A program made the position numbers and the translations under genes. Below, piece by piece: positions 22,786-34,630 of a stretch of 64,000 nt of DNA; positions within the stretch are counted from its first letter, which is position 1, and every line of letters starts with the position of its first letter. The stretch comes from Gentiana macrophylla. Taxonomy: Eukaryota; Streptophyta; Magnoliopsida; Gentianales; Gentianaceae. The notes beneath the pieces were generated by a model. It was not told where the DNA came from. It saw nothing but the letters and a program-made list of their open reading frames with translations, and did no database searches. The stretch is from NCBI GenBank assembly GCA_026214975.1, contig CM047805.1, forward strand, positions 8,704,463-8,768,462, read 5' to 3'.

Positions 22786-24085
22786 CAACTTCTAACCTCT
22801 GAAATGGTAGTCGGTCTGGACCACTTCTCAACTGCTTCAATCTTTGCGGGATCAACCTTAATGCCATCTCCAGAAATGACATGACCCAAGAAACTGACTT
22901 GCTTCAACCAAAAATCACACTTTGAGAACTTGGCATACAACTGGTTCTTCTTCAAAGTATCCAACACTATCCTTAAGTGTCCTTCATGTTCTTTCTCATC
23001 CTTAGAGTACATGAGGATGTCGTCTATGAATACTATCACAAACTTATCCAAAAATGGCATGAAAACACGCTGCATCAAATCCATAAATGCAGATGGAGCA
23101 TTAATGAGTCCAAAAGGCATGACCAAGAACTCATAATGTCCATACCTCGTACTAAAAGCCGTCTTTGGTATATCTGCTACCTTGATCTTCAATTGGTGGT
23201 ATCCTGATCTAAGATCAATCTTAGAAAACACTCTCTTGCCTTGCAACTGGTTAAACAAATCATCAATCCTTGGCAAAGGGTACTTATTCTTGATGGTGAG
23301 CTTGTTCAGCGCTCTGTAATCTATGCACATTCTCATGCTACCATCTTTCTTCTTAACAAACAACACTGTGGCTCCCAGGCGCGAGTACTAGGCTGAATTA
23401 TATTCCTCTCAAGCATATCCTTAAGCTGTGCTTTTAACTCTTTCAATTCAGCCGGTGCCATTCTATAGGGTGCCTTAGCAACTGGCGCCGCTCCGGGTAC
23501 CAACTTAATCTCAAACTCAATCTCTCTATCCGGCATGTTTCCCGGTAACTCTTCTGGAAACACTTCAGGGTACTCTCTCACCACAGGGGTTTCCTCTAAC
23601 TCAGGCTTTAATTGTTCCACATCCACTGCGTACAACAAGTAGTATTCACAACCTTTCCGACAAGCTCTTACAGCCTTAACCGCTGAAATTATAGGGTGAC
23701 GCTTCTTACTGGGCTTATAAACATTTCCTTGATAAGTCTTATATGATTTTCCCGGTATCTTAAAGGTCACTCTCTTTTCTCTACAATCCAAATGGACAAA
23801 ATTCTCGGATAGCCAATTTATTCCAAGAATTACATCAAAATCTGAAAATTTCAAAACCGTAAAGTCACTCTTGCAACGATACGTTCCAACTCGAACATCT
23901 ACTTGCGGCATCATCTTGGTTACCTTAGTCACTCTCCCTAAAGGTGTTGTGATCTCCAAGGTGTTTCTTAAAGGTTCCATTGGTAAGTTAAGCTTCTTAG
24001 CTACCTTAGTTGACACAAAAGTGTTAGACGCTCCTGTATCAAACAATGCCGTAACTGCTAAGTTGTCTAATATTATTGTACCTAG
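22734..24085 (-). pseudogene. Retrotransposon protease and reverse transcriptase, truncated and frameshifted
   Basis: The aspartic protease is read from about 24046 (MFDTGASNTF, active-site DTGA). After a linker ending APYRMAPAELKELKAQL it shifts frame near 23360-23380 into the RT domain: [59 protein letters not shown] and catalytic [14 protein letters not shown] continues to TISEVRS (about 22790), where pol stops matching and LTR sequence begins, giving a nonsense tail. RNase H and integrase are missing. The element could not move on its own enzymes. Confidence 0.9.
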
Positions 24086-24145
24086 AATGTGAATTCATTT
24101 ATTTAAATACAGTACAACATGATTTAAATCGTGCCATAAAGTACT

Positions 24146-25708
24146 CTAATAAATTACAATAAACAAAAAGGTACCTAAAATAACATTATCGTCTGGTTTA
24201 GCCATCTCAGCATCCACTACAAACACTCGAACTGGGCGACTCGGGCCGCCTTTTCCACTTCCTTGCCTCGGAATATTCAAACTCCCCTTCGTTGGACACA
24301 TCTTGGCAAAATGTCCTAGACCTCCACAGTAGTAGCAGCACCGCCAGATAGCCTTACACTCACCTGAGTGATTCCTGTTGCACTTAGAGCATAAAGGTGC
24401 TCCGGTTGGAGGTTTACTCGCTGTAGGGGCTGTTGTCTTCTTGAAATTTTGTTGCGGTGCTCCCCGGCTATTGCCCTGGCTTGTTCCAAAATTTCTCTTA
24501 TTCCCAATAACCACTGTGGCCTTCTTTCTGCGAAGGTCTCAACCTCGAATGCCTTGTTCAACAACTCATCCATATTCTTAGTTTGTGAAACCTAACATGC
24601 CAGATCAGATCTCGATCGATAACCCTTCCTTGTATAGGGCCATCTTCCTCTCTTCTACCTTCATCAACTCAGGTAGAATCTTCCCAACTCGTTAAACTTA
24701 TTGGTGTATTGCGATCATCATATGTAGTTACCTTGCTTTAACTTTAAGAACTCGACTTGCCATGTCTCGCTGCCTTTATCATTTGGAAAATACTCATTAT
24801 AGAACATTGCCTTAAAGCTTTCCCAATCTGTCACTTTCCGTTCTTTCGCTCAGACGCATCGATCCAAGCTTCAGCTGTACCCAAAAGAAACCCAACTGCT
24901 AACTGTGCCATTTCGGTCTCGGGAACATTGATGTTCCTACAAGCTTTCTCAAAGCTTCTCAACCATTCTTCTGCCTTCGAATGCTCCACATTCCCAAAGA
25001 AGTCTTGAACTTTGTTCCTCCTTAATCTCGTATACCATTCAATTGGTGGTGCTTGCTCGAAAACCGGCCTAGCTGGTGGAGCTTGCGGATAAACTGGAGG
25101 GTATCCAAAAGGTATCCCTTGCTGCTGGTACTGGTATTGGTGGAAACCGTAGGTGGATAACCATAGCCCTGCTGGTGATCAAAACGGGGTGAAGGAGGTA
25201 CAGTAAGTCGAGGAGTATGACCCACTAGAGGAGGGTAAAAGGTCTGATGCTGCTGATGATGGAAAACTGGTGGCGAGGGGTGGCTCACCGGTGGAGGGTA
25301 AACACCCACTGGAGGTGGATAAATGCTAGTTGCTGGGGGTACGTAGACTGGTAGAATGTCTCCCACTACAGTGACTCGTATAGGTGCTTCTCCTGGTTTT
25401 CCATAGATGTAGTTATACCTTGGTGAAGGGTAGCTCACTGGTGGCGGTACTAAACCCACTGGAACATCACTTATCAATGAAAATTGACCCGAACTTCCCA
25501 CATGCCATTGTGGGCGTTGCTTCCTGATGAGGTCGCGTGACAAGCCCTGCTGAGACCGTGGTGTAGGGGTTGCAGTATGAGGGGGTGGAGTGGGGCTCGG
25601 ATGTGGTGAAGGATTCTGCCTCACGAAACCGCCTCTAACAACTGGGGTCGGACTTTTTCATCGAACTCCTGATGCTTCAGCACCTGCTCCGGTTCTAGTG
25701 AACACCAT
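24146..25708 (-). pseudogene. Retrotransposon gag, frameshifted
   Basis: The presumed start MVFTRTGAGAEASGV (ATG 25708-25706) soon meets a stop. A Pro-rich stretch follows (about 25624-25022). The conserved gag core comes next, with NVEHSKAEEWLRSFEKACRN and AVGFLLGTAEAWIDA around 25000-24850. The zinc knuckle CYYCGGLGHFAKMC (CX2CX4HX4C) lies near 24330. At least three frame changes or stops separate these parts, so it is not translatable as one protein. Confidence 0.85.
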
Positions 25709-25792
25709 CCTGATGATCAAGAAAACCAAAATGTTACTAAAGGATCTAAAGAAAACTTATCTTAAAAGAAGGGAAGCCTAAAAGACGCTTTT

Positions 25793-25804
25793 CTCTGATA
25801 CCAA
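25793..25804 (-). other. Primer-binding site (initiator tRNA-Met type)
   Basis: Minus strand TTGGTATCAGAG starts one base after the 5' LTR end at 25806. This is the usual plant PBS complementary to the 3' end of initiator tRNA-Met. Confidence 0.85.
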
Positions 25805-25805
25805 C

Positions 25806-28022
25806 TGTAACGCCCCGTTCCCGGACACCGAGTCCTTATCCGGAAATCGAAACGTTCGGCACGCATAATATTAAATAAATAATATCACACGTAAGCCTCT
25901 ACTACGTCGTATCAAATAAAGCATACGGAAGCTAAAAGACTCGGGTAAATTTTCCAAACAACCAAGAATAGAAATAAAGAACTAAAGAGGAAATGTAATA
26001 TTATTACATCCGAAACAAAACCAACGAATCCAAATCTTTACGAATTTAAAAGTACTAAAAGCGACAACAAGATCCAATAGCGATCCAAGTCTATGAAGTA
26101 AATGTAGAAATAAATAATAAACAAGGTCTTCAAGTCCGGCGTCCTCAAACGTCGTCATCAAAGTCCTCCTCGAACTCATCGTTTACCTGTTCGTCTTCTC
26201 TCCCCCAAACACATAAATAAACATGCATTTGAGGTAAGTACATTTGTACAAAGTAAGAAGTAGAAGCTACAATTTAATTAAGGTTATTATTAAAAGATTA
26301 TCTTGGTGAGACCGACTCAATCTAGGGTTCAATCCATGCCTATCGACATGTCATGACTAAACGTTTCTAACCTAGCTTGTCTTTGTTACACCATTATTCA
26401 AGGACACAATGCATGGTGAAAATTCCACCACGAGATATACTTGCCAACTACGGTGATTAGCACCGGTAGTCCCGGGATCTCCCCGGTATGCATATACGCT
26501 CGATGGATTTCCTCCACTACCCTTCAGCCTTTTGAGCCAGTAGCGTTGTCCACCTTTTATGAACGTATCACATCGCCGATTTGAATCAGTGCCTAACCGA
26601 GAATAGATGACGTTTTAGCTTTTACTACACTTATGTAATTATTATGGTGAATTAACTAGCCACCTAAGTGTTTTCAAGATGAAATCTCACCTTAACAACT
26701 CTACTCCCTCACTTAGACGACTAGACATCACATTCTATCAATTACACAGACATTGATGAACCCTAGTTCATCAAAGCACAAGCCCTTTCATGCCCTTCCG
26801 ACGGATCCGAACTTCAACTCCCTTTAAGAGTACATTCGGTGTTTTAACTGAACGAATCGGAAGTTCAATCGAAGCTTGTTCATACTTAATTAATGTTAAC
26901 ATATCAGGATTAAGGGTTTAAAACAGTGAAAACACGATTATGAAGCCAAAAACCAAGCTAGAGTACTAGAACATTGAAAACAAGGTAAAACAGGCCAGAC
27001 GCCCGTTTGGAACCCTATGGACGCCCGTCCGTAATCAGACGCCCGTCCACTAACCTTGGACGCCCGTCCGCCAAAAACAGCTACATCCTGAATCAAAAAT
27101 CTGACCTCAAAGGCCCGTTTGCCTAATGCAAACGCCCGTTTGAGCTACTAAGGTCCTCGGACGCCCGTCCGCCTAATGCAGACGCCCGTCCGTCTGGGCT
27201 TTTCCCAAAATGCTAAAATCGTCATACGCGGTTTCTGAACCGATTCTAACCTAAGTAACATCGAATTTAACACAGAAAAACATAGCTTTTAAGATCCAAA
27301 CCGAACCCTAATCACTTAAACATCATCTAAGCCAAAACTTGCTACAAAACGCATTAAAACATGATCTAGCTACTCTCGACCATAACTAAATTGTAGGAAG
27401 AGCTTCTTACCTTTTAGCAAGCTTAAATCCAAGTCCAAACTCAGAAAAACAACAGCAAAACTGATCCTTTTCTGCAGGAAAACATGTGTGATAAATCCAA
27501 ACCTAGATTAGATTCGATCACACGCTTTAAACGACAAAACTACGAATTGATGAGTTTGAATCCATCAAACTCGAAGGTGGGATGAATTAGGGCTTACACA
27601 TACCTTATCAAAGCTCCAACTTTCTGCAATCAAAACGTTGCCTTCTTCACAACGATTCCGGTGCTCGACTCTGATCTGAAAACCGTCAAGAATTGAATTA
27701 ACAATCGATGAAAATTCCTCACTTACAAATCTTGCTCACACACGCAGAAGGTGAACTTTGGAGGTGGAAAATCTGATTAAAAGATTATGGGGCTGATTAG
27801 GTTGAATTTCCCTTAAATAGGAAGAATCCCATAATTACCTAATTTCCATGATTTTTCATAATCACCCTTATTAAATCAGATTTTTTCCTTAAATATTTAT
27901 ATATATATCTCGAAAATACATATATAGATATCCAAATTATTAACTCAGAATAAAAGAATCAACCCAATATTTCATTTTCGAAATGACACGTCTGCGCTTC
28001 TTTCAAAAAATCTAATATTACA
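25806..28022 (-). repeat. Complete 5' LTR (~2.2 kb) with GGACGGGCGT internal repeats
   Basis: On the minus strand it begins TGTAATATTAG at 28022 and ends GGGGCGTTACA at 25806. About 26997-27205 holds eight imperfect copies of a (g)gacgcccgtccg / aaacgcccgtttg motif. A related plus-strand LTR begins at 62571. Confidence 0.85.
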
Positions 28023-28671
28023 ACTAGTGAATTATTCCGATCCAAGAGCGCGACTGCCCCAACCCATCATTGTGCATCCGCCACTCGGTTTGTTGAATAA
28101 GTAATCTTAATTATCAATATGGTGGTGTATAGATGCATATGGGCCAAAGATCAAATCTTTATAAAAATAAAAATAAAAATAAAAATAAACCCTCAATTTC
28201 AAAAAAAATAAATATATAAATAAATCTGAATCTGCTAATTTAAACTATTTATTTATTAAATTTTTTTTTTGTTGAAATGTTAAACTATTTCATATAGTAC
28301 GTGTAAAGTTTTTTCTTTTCTTTTCTTTTTTTCCTTTTCGTTTCCGAGTGGCTGTACTTATTTTACAAGAATAATTCACTTTTGAGAAAGAAAAAAAAGC
28401 GGAAACGAGTCTTCGAAGAGCAAAGATAAAGCTTCCTTTTTGATAGGAAAAAAATAAACAAACACCTTCATATTAATGATTAATGAATTAGTAGATGCAG
28501 AACGGCCGCTCAATTTGGGCAGGCATCCTTTGGGTGCAGTATATATATATATATTCCTGAAGGCGTAACTCAATGATTAAGAAAGTTTCAAGGGTTCGAT
28601 TCATGTATGGAAACCTTATTTTCAACAAAAATATTTAAAGATGCATATCATGTATGGAAACCACATCTTTA
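28023..28671. other. AT-rich spacer
   Basis: No gene. At about 28559-28612 the sequence ggcgtaactcaatgattaag ... gggttcgattc weakly resembles tRNA-type box A and box B and may be a short SINE relic. Confidence 0.4.
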
Positions 28672-29390
28672 TACAAGGCCGGCCCCATTTCTTTTTTTAG
28701 AAAAAAATCAATCGCGAATTAGTTTAAGTTGATTTTTTTTTTTTTTAAATTTAAAAACATACTTACTGTTAGATATTTATTCATAAATAAATATTTTGGT
28801 TATCGTTTATATACGAGTTCTATTGTTTAATTAATGTTATCGCAATGAAACGGGGTTCAACCTGATGAATGCATCACCATACGTGAAGGATATGCATTTT
28901 CGGAGATACATGCATTTTCGAATCGATAAGATTTAGCCTTTTCGTGTAAGGGTTACGTCTTTCATCCTGGTGAATCCATGATAACCCTACCTTTTCAAGT
29001 GCGAGAGTCTCAATTTGTTTATGAGTCTTTGCAGCTGAAAAAGGTACAAGTATCACTACAAGAAAAGTGATTTTAATGAGGGAATTTTATGGCGGGAGGT
29101 AAATTTGGTCATTAAATAGTTGTTTTAATTATGGTAAAATAAATTGATGACAAAACATTATTTCCCGTCATTATTGATCCAGAATTCTCCTCATTATGTT
29201 ATCAAAAAAATATTCCTCTCATTATTGTAAATTCTTTTATTTTTTAAATGTTTATTTCCTATAATCTTAAAAAAAAAAGGAAAAATTAGGTAAAAGTCCC
29301 ATTTTCCTCCCTTAATAAAGCATTAATCCTCATTCAATTTATTAGTTGCAATAAGGACAATAATTTTTTATTCGGACTAAAATACCCCCA

Positions 29391-29728
29391 TTACTGTGGG
29401 TTATTGGAATAAGCTTGCTGAGCAAAGCCGTTCATCGGCGCCGGATTTGCAGAAGCATCGTCGGACCCGAAGATTTGCTCACGAATCGCCTGAAACGAGT
29501 GACCGGGGTCAGGATCCACGAAATGAGATTTATTCCCGAAGAAGATCTGCTTCGATTTCGAATCCTTTGTTGACATCGGATTCGATTCTGAACCGGAGAC
29601 TCCATTGATTTCTGGATTCAGCTTCTTCATCCAACCGAGCATGTGGTCGAAGGAGCGGTTTTCCATGACTAGAACGACTACGGGTTTTATCGGAGGAAAA
29701 GGAGTAGAAAAGCTTTGGGAATCGCCAT
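29391..29728 (-). pseudogene. NPC: Non-specific phospholipase C (NPC) 5' fragment captured in the CACTA element
   Basis: NPC enzymes cleave phosphatidylcholine-type lipids to diacylglycerol. The conserved phosphoesterase block [20 protein letters not shown], then [31 protein letters not shown] and [13 protein letters not shown] are plain. A hydrophobic signal-peptide-like start ([15 protein letters not shown] 29728) lies in a different frame just upstream, so a frameshift separates leader and enzyme. The sequence stops after about 110 codons with none of the downstream catalytic regions. It is a non-functional captured fragment. Confidence 0.88.
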
Positions 29729-29859
29729 ACGAAAGAAGTGACTCGTTATTACCGGTGAGTCAGTCAACCTGCCTTGACGAAAATAACATCAATTTCTTCA
29801 TCGCTTTGCCTCATGTGAATGATAAAGGTGTTTTTTTTTTTTGGTGTGGGTGGGGAAAT

Positions 29860-30114
29860 TTCAGGGAAAGCGGTTGTCCTCAAAGATGTCCCAATTGTGT
29901 CCAAGGTTTTGCAAAGTGTTTACGTCGTTTCAAAAGGAAAGTTAACATCTCTACGCCCACCGTGATCGAAAACATCTCCAAGTAGTCCTGCATATGATCG
30001 TTATAGCAATTCAAGTTTTTCAACAAACACTTCTTCATTACATGATTATAGTTACCAAACAGGTACAGTTAGTCCTAATCTCTTTACCGTTTCAACAAAC
30101 ACTTCTCCAACTGA
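29860..30114 (+). pseudogene. Unassigned exon-like fragment inside the CACTA element
   Basis: After an acceptor-like ...aaatttcag (about 29866) a frame reads GKAVVLKDVPIVSKVLQSVY, VVSKGKLTSLRPP, a stop, then a Ser/Thr/Asn-rich stretch (PAYDRYSNSSFSTNTSS). I do not recognise the family. It lies directly before the SMC5-like segment and may come from another gene. Confidence 0.35.
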
Positions 30115-30535
30115 AATGAAGGATTTACTAATCGAAGCTGTAGCTCGAAGAAAAAGTTTTGCTGAATATAACATGGCCTCAATTGAACTTTCAGGAAAGA
30201 TAAAAAAGGTTGGAAAGCAGCATGAAACAACATGAGAAGGTTACCATGGAAGCATCATTGAATCTTGAATCTTGTAAAAAAGAAGTGAAGGGACTTAAGT
30301 TACTGACTTGAATCATCCCTTAATGGCTGCGATTCTATTGCTAAAATGACCCTAACGGAACAAGCATTCCGTGAGTTGCCTACTACCATTGAGGAGCTTG
30401 AAGTCGCCATAAGTGATGTTACTTCTCAAGCCAATTCCATTCTCTTCCTCAATCGAAATATTCGTGGAATATGAAAGAAGACAAAAGAAAATCGAAGATG
30501 TGACACGTAACCAAGATGCAAATAGAGAGACTTAA
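30112..30535 (+). pseudogene. SMC5: SMC5 coiled-coil fragment captured in the CACTA element
   Basis: SMC5 is part of the SMC5/6 DNA-repair complex. The frames read MKDLLIEAVARRKSFAEYNM ASIELSGKI, then MKQHEKVTMEASLNLESCKK, then FRELPTTIEELEVAISDVTS followed by QANSILFLNRN and EYERRQKKIEDVTRN. This order and wording match the C-terminal coiled coil of plant SMC5 (…TTxEELEAAI...SQANSILFLN…EYE.RQ.QIE). Several frameshifts and stops break it. No intron interrupts the readable part. Confidence 0.82.
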
Positions 30536-31219
30536 CAATGACTGTGAGTTTAAAATAGTTCACATTTACATTTTATGCATTCATAGGGAATGCAAGTCAT
30601 CAAGCATTAAAGTCTGCAGATGGAAGAAAATGTTAAATGTAATGCATTGTTACAATATGAGTAGGCGACATGGATGGATTTATGTACATATATGGTTCAA
30701 AATAATATGCTCTATTTTCATTTCTATTTCGGACATGGATTTATGGGAACAACTTTGAGTCTTTTCTTGTTCTTGTGTTGTCAACCCGAACAAGCAAGCA
30801 AAGTGGAGAAGTGGGGTGAATAAAATGACGTGGGAGACTTTAACTCTCTCAATGCGAATCCCAAAGTGAAGGAATACATACTAGGAGAACTCAGTAAAAT
30901 TGGAAAACAAAAGAATGTTTTCCTCTAATTTTGTCCGTGCTTGAATTCCATCATACCATGTGTTTGATATGTATAATTGCTTTGTGGTTGCTTTATGGAT
31001 AATACATATATGATCAGGAAGTATTACTTGATCTAAAATTATGGTCATATCATTTGACAGCTTAAAAGGTTTTGAGTTCATAAGAGTTGTGCACCTTGAT
31101 CCCGTTCCTTTGACATGGAACGTGATCTCATAACACCGACATTTAAGAAAAAGAGGCCTCGGCTTCTCATATTATCGCACATCTCAGATACTTGACTAGT
31201 TTACATTACATGGAAACTG

Positions 31220-31995
31220 TTTTAGCTTATTTTCTGTCGATGACGATGATCGACGACGATAATCGATGATCGATGCTCGATACTGATGCTCGATGTCGAT
31301 GATCGATAATTTGCCTTATATGAGCGGATATGTGTGCCTTGAAGTAGTCACTTGAATTAAGCCTTAAATGATATCGATTACCGCGCCTTGAAGTAGTCTC
31401 CTTATTTTACTAGTTTGTATATTTTGTTCCATTTCTTTTTGGGGCTTTCGTTTCGCCCGTTTTGATGTTTTATGCTATTATAGGTGCTGATTTGAGGGGG
31501 GAAAATTACAAAGTTTGGGGTATTACTTTTCAGCTATTTTTGCTGTTGAATTCTGTTGTTGTTGGTGTTAATTTGAGTGGAATATGTAAAGATTGGAGCT
31601 TTATTCTTATGCCATTGTTGCTGTGTTTTGGACTGTTCTTTCTTCCATTATGGTTTGCCATTTTTGATGTTTATTTGGGCCTTAATTTCTGCCAATTATT
31701 GCTGATAATTTAAGAAAGATATGCAAAGCTTGAAGCTTTACTTCACCGCAAATATGAGGAAAATATGCAAGAAGCATTTTGTTGAAGGTTTTTGCCTTAT
31801 ATGAGCGCTTATATGATATTGTGTCACTTGAATTAAGCGCTTAAATGAGCCTTGTATGAGCCGGATATGTGTGCCTTGAAGTAGTCACTTGAATTAAGCC
31901 TTAAATGATATCGACATCGATCATCGATACTACGACATCGATCTACGATCATCGATCATCGATACTACGACATCGACATCGATCATCGTGTTAGT
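31220..31995. repeat. GATCGATC-rich simple repeats and a duplicated segment within the CACTA element
   Basis: 31225-31310 and 31908-31990 are made of atcgatgatcgatactacgac-type words. Linked to them is a directly duplicated block, gagcggatatgtgtgccttgaagtagtcacttgaattaagcc (31322-31365 and 31858-31900). The intervening sequence (31440-31740) gives an open hydrophobic frame that I do not recognise. Confidence 0.65.
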
Positions 31996-32004
31996 GTAAA
32001 TGTT

Positions 32005-32310
32005 GCGATTAAATTCGGCTTTCAAATACTACGTCGAAAGGTATCAAACACGGTCTCAAAATGAAGATAAAAAATATGAACTTTGGTGAAACAATTTGAT
32101 GATCGATGTTACAATTCAAAAGCTACGATCGTTTATAAGAAAAACGCTCCGTTAATACAATTTTTTTTTCGGCTTTCAAAATATACGTCGGAAGGGTATC
32201 GTATTTGGGCTCAAATTGAAGAGCAAAAAAAACATGAAATTTGGTGAAAAATTTTGATGATCGGAGTTAAATAAATCAAAAGCTACGGTTGTTTGAAAAA
32301 AAAAAACAAA
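32005..32310 (+). repeat. Diverged ~150-bp tandem duplication within the CACTA element
   Basis: Both units read ttcggctttcaaa-tac-tacgtcg-aaggtatc ... aactttggtgaaa ... gatgatcg ... aaaagctacg-tcgtttg. They begin near 32013 and 32169. Confidence 0.7.
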
Positions 32311-32543
32311 AACGAAGAATAAATGAAATGTTTATTTTTTTATACGTGAATCAAATGTTTATACGCGCGTCCTTTTAAAAAGGTTAGTTTTGTCCGTCTG
32401 AAAATATTTGTCCTTTTTACAACTAAAAAAAGGAGTGTGTCCTATTTATTCATTTTATAATTAAAAAAGGACTTTTCCCTCATTCTCTCAAAAAAAAAAT
32501 CCTTTTTTGGAAGAAAAAAACCTTTTAATAATTAAACATATAT

Positions 32544-32760
32544 ATGAAAAACATTTCTTTCTCAAACATCTCCCCCAAAATCAATCATCTTCGACCTAAC
32601 CTCCGCCTTCTTCAGCCCTCCTTCGCCTTCTTCAATTCTTTTCCCCCTTCTTTCACCTTTCTCCTCTCCGACAAGTCTTTCACCTTCCGGCAAGGCAGCA
32701 CCTTTCATCGGAATTGGACAAATAAGGAAGCTCCGATCTAGTACAAGTTTCGTTTATACT
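32544..32760 (+). other. Leader-like C/T-rich segment within the CACTA element
   Basis: CT-rich sequence (ccttcttcagccctccttcgcc...) resembling a plant 5' UTR, ending at an apparent donor (ttagag|gtacaag near 32791). It could be a captured promoter or leader of one of the plus-strand passenger genes. Its 65-codon open frame has no recognisable domain. Confidence 0.35.
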
Positions 32761-33861
32761 GTTGGATTTCATCGGAATCTGGATTTTAGAGGTACAAGTT
32801 TCGTTTATACTGTCGTCCTAATTTTTTGAAATTAGATAAATCGTTTTGTCGAAGCTTTACTTCAAATTAATTGTTTCTACTTCTCTTGCTACTCCTTTAA
32901 TCTATGAAACATTTTCTCGTTTTATGTAAACATAAAAATTTGGCCATTTTTCGTTTTCAGTAAATTGATTTGTGCTATGTACCTGTATAATCTTTTGAAG
33001 GATAGTAAAGAGCCGTTATGCCTATTTTGTTAATACAATTGAAGTTGCATATTCTTCTTTTATATAGCAGCAGGTTTTTCGTACTGGGATGATTTTTTCT
33101 GGACAAACAGAGGGTATTTTTTCTGGTTCTTGTGCTTGTTAATTTTGTTTTTTAAAAGTCATTATGAAATGGGAGAGTGAAGCGCAGCTGTAAGATGGTT
33201 TTCAAGTCCATTGATTTTGTTAGTTTGTGTGTTTGGATTTGTTCTTAACTGGACAAATTTGTTAAAACTTTAATTCACATTTTTTGGAAAGTGAGTGATT
33301 GTGTAGCATAAGTGCATAACAGTGTTGAGACTTTGGGCTTAACTGTGAAATTATTTGAGACTACTATGTATATAAGTTATGTCTTTTACGACACCACATA
33401 AATCCTACTATTTTGATTCATAGCTAAATGTTAATAGACTGTTTTATAGTTGACATGAGCAGAAAATTGACTTCTGTGTCATTTTTACAACCGAGAATCG
33501 GCTTTCATGGTTGATTATTTATGAAAATAGACTTTTTGAAACTTTTTTAGAATAAACTTAGAGTGGTACTTGCTCAATAGGACAATTATGAACTTAGAAA
33601 CAGGGGCTGTGGAGAGAGGATATTGATGATGCGTCCACAACCGTTGTGTCATAGGTTATCTACACCATTTATTATGATGAGTTTAAATGATGGAGTGAAT
33701 TATGGAGATGAGGGTGTTGTGGAGAGAGGACGAAAATGAATTTTGGACCATGGTGGTGCCAGTAACATACCATCTTGGGGGAAATTGTGGCTTTCAATTC
33801 TGTTTTCTCTCTAGCTTTAAGTTCAGTGTTGATCATTTTACTCGATCGAATCGTATTTCTC

Positions 33862-33928
<67 letters not shown>
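33862..33928. repeat. (TA)n microsatellite
   Basis: About 33 TA units, in the presumed intron before the oxidosqualene cyclase exon. Confidence 0.95.
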
Positions 33929-33929
<1 letters not shown>

Positions 33930-33964
33930 CCTTTTTTATTTTACTTTGATATTGATCTATTTAG

Positions 33965-34630
33965 GTGCTCGGGGCACATGAATGGTCTGGTAATAATCCG
34001 TTGCCACCTGCGATGTGGCTTTCTCCTTAGGCTCTTCCATTCCATCCAGGTAATTAACATCATTTTCTCCATCCAGTCTCTGTGGTTGATCTACCTGTTT
34101 AATTACTTTTTGGTGTAAACGTTTTGGCAAAACAAGTTACTTATGCAGTACACTGCAAAATATATATATTGCAGGAAGGATGTGGTATCAAAGGCGCATG
34201 GTTTACCTTCCAATGTGCTATTTGTATGGAAAGAGGTTTGTTGGTAAACTTCAACTGTTTTGTCTCTCAGAAAGGAAATTTATACAGTGCCATACTATGA
34301 AGTAAATTGGAATCAAGTTCGCAACCAATGTGCAAAGGTCTGAAAGAGCAACTATATATATATATATATATAATTCCCTCTCTTTGATTAAGTTAGTTTA
34401 ATTTGATCTTTCTATTATCAATGCGGCTTTGTATGTAGGAAGATCTGTACTACCTCCATCCTCACATACAAGATTTGCTTTGGACATCTCTTCATAAACT
34501 TGTGGAACCCGGCATGATGCACAGGTCTGCAGGCAAAAGAATAAGAGAAAAGGCTCTTCACGTTGTGATGGACCACTTACACTACGAAGATGAAAATACA
34601 GGCTACATATGCGTTAGTCCTGTAAACAAG
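33965..34630 (+). pseudogene. Oxidosqualene cyclase (triterpene synthase) fragment, three exons, captured in the CACTA element
   Basis: These enzymes fold 2,3-oxidosqualene into sterol or triterpene skeletons. Exon 33965-34049 reads GAHEWSGNNPLPPAMWLSP, a stop, then ALPFHPG. Exon 34175-34337 reads [23 protein letters not shown], then a frameshift before [21 protein letters not shown]. Exon 34439-34630 reads [20 protein letters not shown] ... [29 protein letters not shown]. Exon borders keep GT-AG, so the capture was from genomic DNA rather than cDNA. The DCTAE and QW-rich C-terminal parts are absent. The closest enzyme (cycloartenol or amyrin/lupeol type) cannot be told from this piece. Confidence 0.9.

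Larger units (their letters stand above)
21776..28022 (-). mobile_element. Ty3/gypsy (Tekay/Del-like) LTR retrotransposon with internal deletion
   Basis: The whole element is inserted with a 5-bp target-site duplication ACTAG (21771-21775 and 28023-28027) and is read on the minus strand. Its order is 5' LTR (28022 to 25806), PBS, gag, protease and RT, then an abrupt jump at about 22785 into the inner part of the 3' LTR, which runs to 21776. RNase H, integrase, any chromodomain, the polypurine tract and roughly half of the 3' LTR are gone. The RT style, long LTR and CCHC gag suggest the Tekay/Del branch, but the diagnostic integrase and chromodomain are missing. Confidence 0.88.

Noticed and set aside
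26997..27205. CRISPR-like array from regularly repeated gacgcccgtc motifs
   Set aside because: Repeats are too short and irregular, lie in a plant LTR and have no cas genes.
28559..28612. tRNA gene
   Set aside because: Only a weak box A and a box B-like ggttcgattc; no cloverleaf can be drawn. At most a SINE relic.
31462..31713. 83-codon hydrophobic frame in the CACTA interior
   Set aside because: No recognisable family and located among duplicated low-complexity segments; not enough support for a gene.
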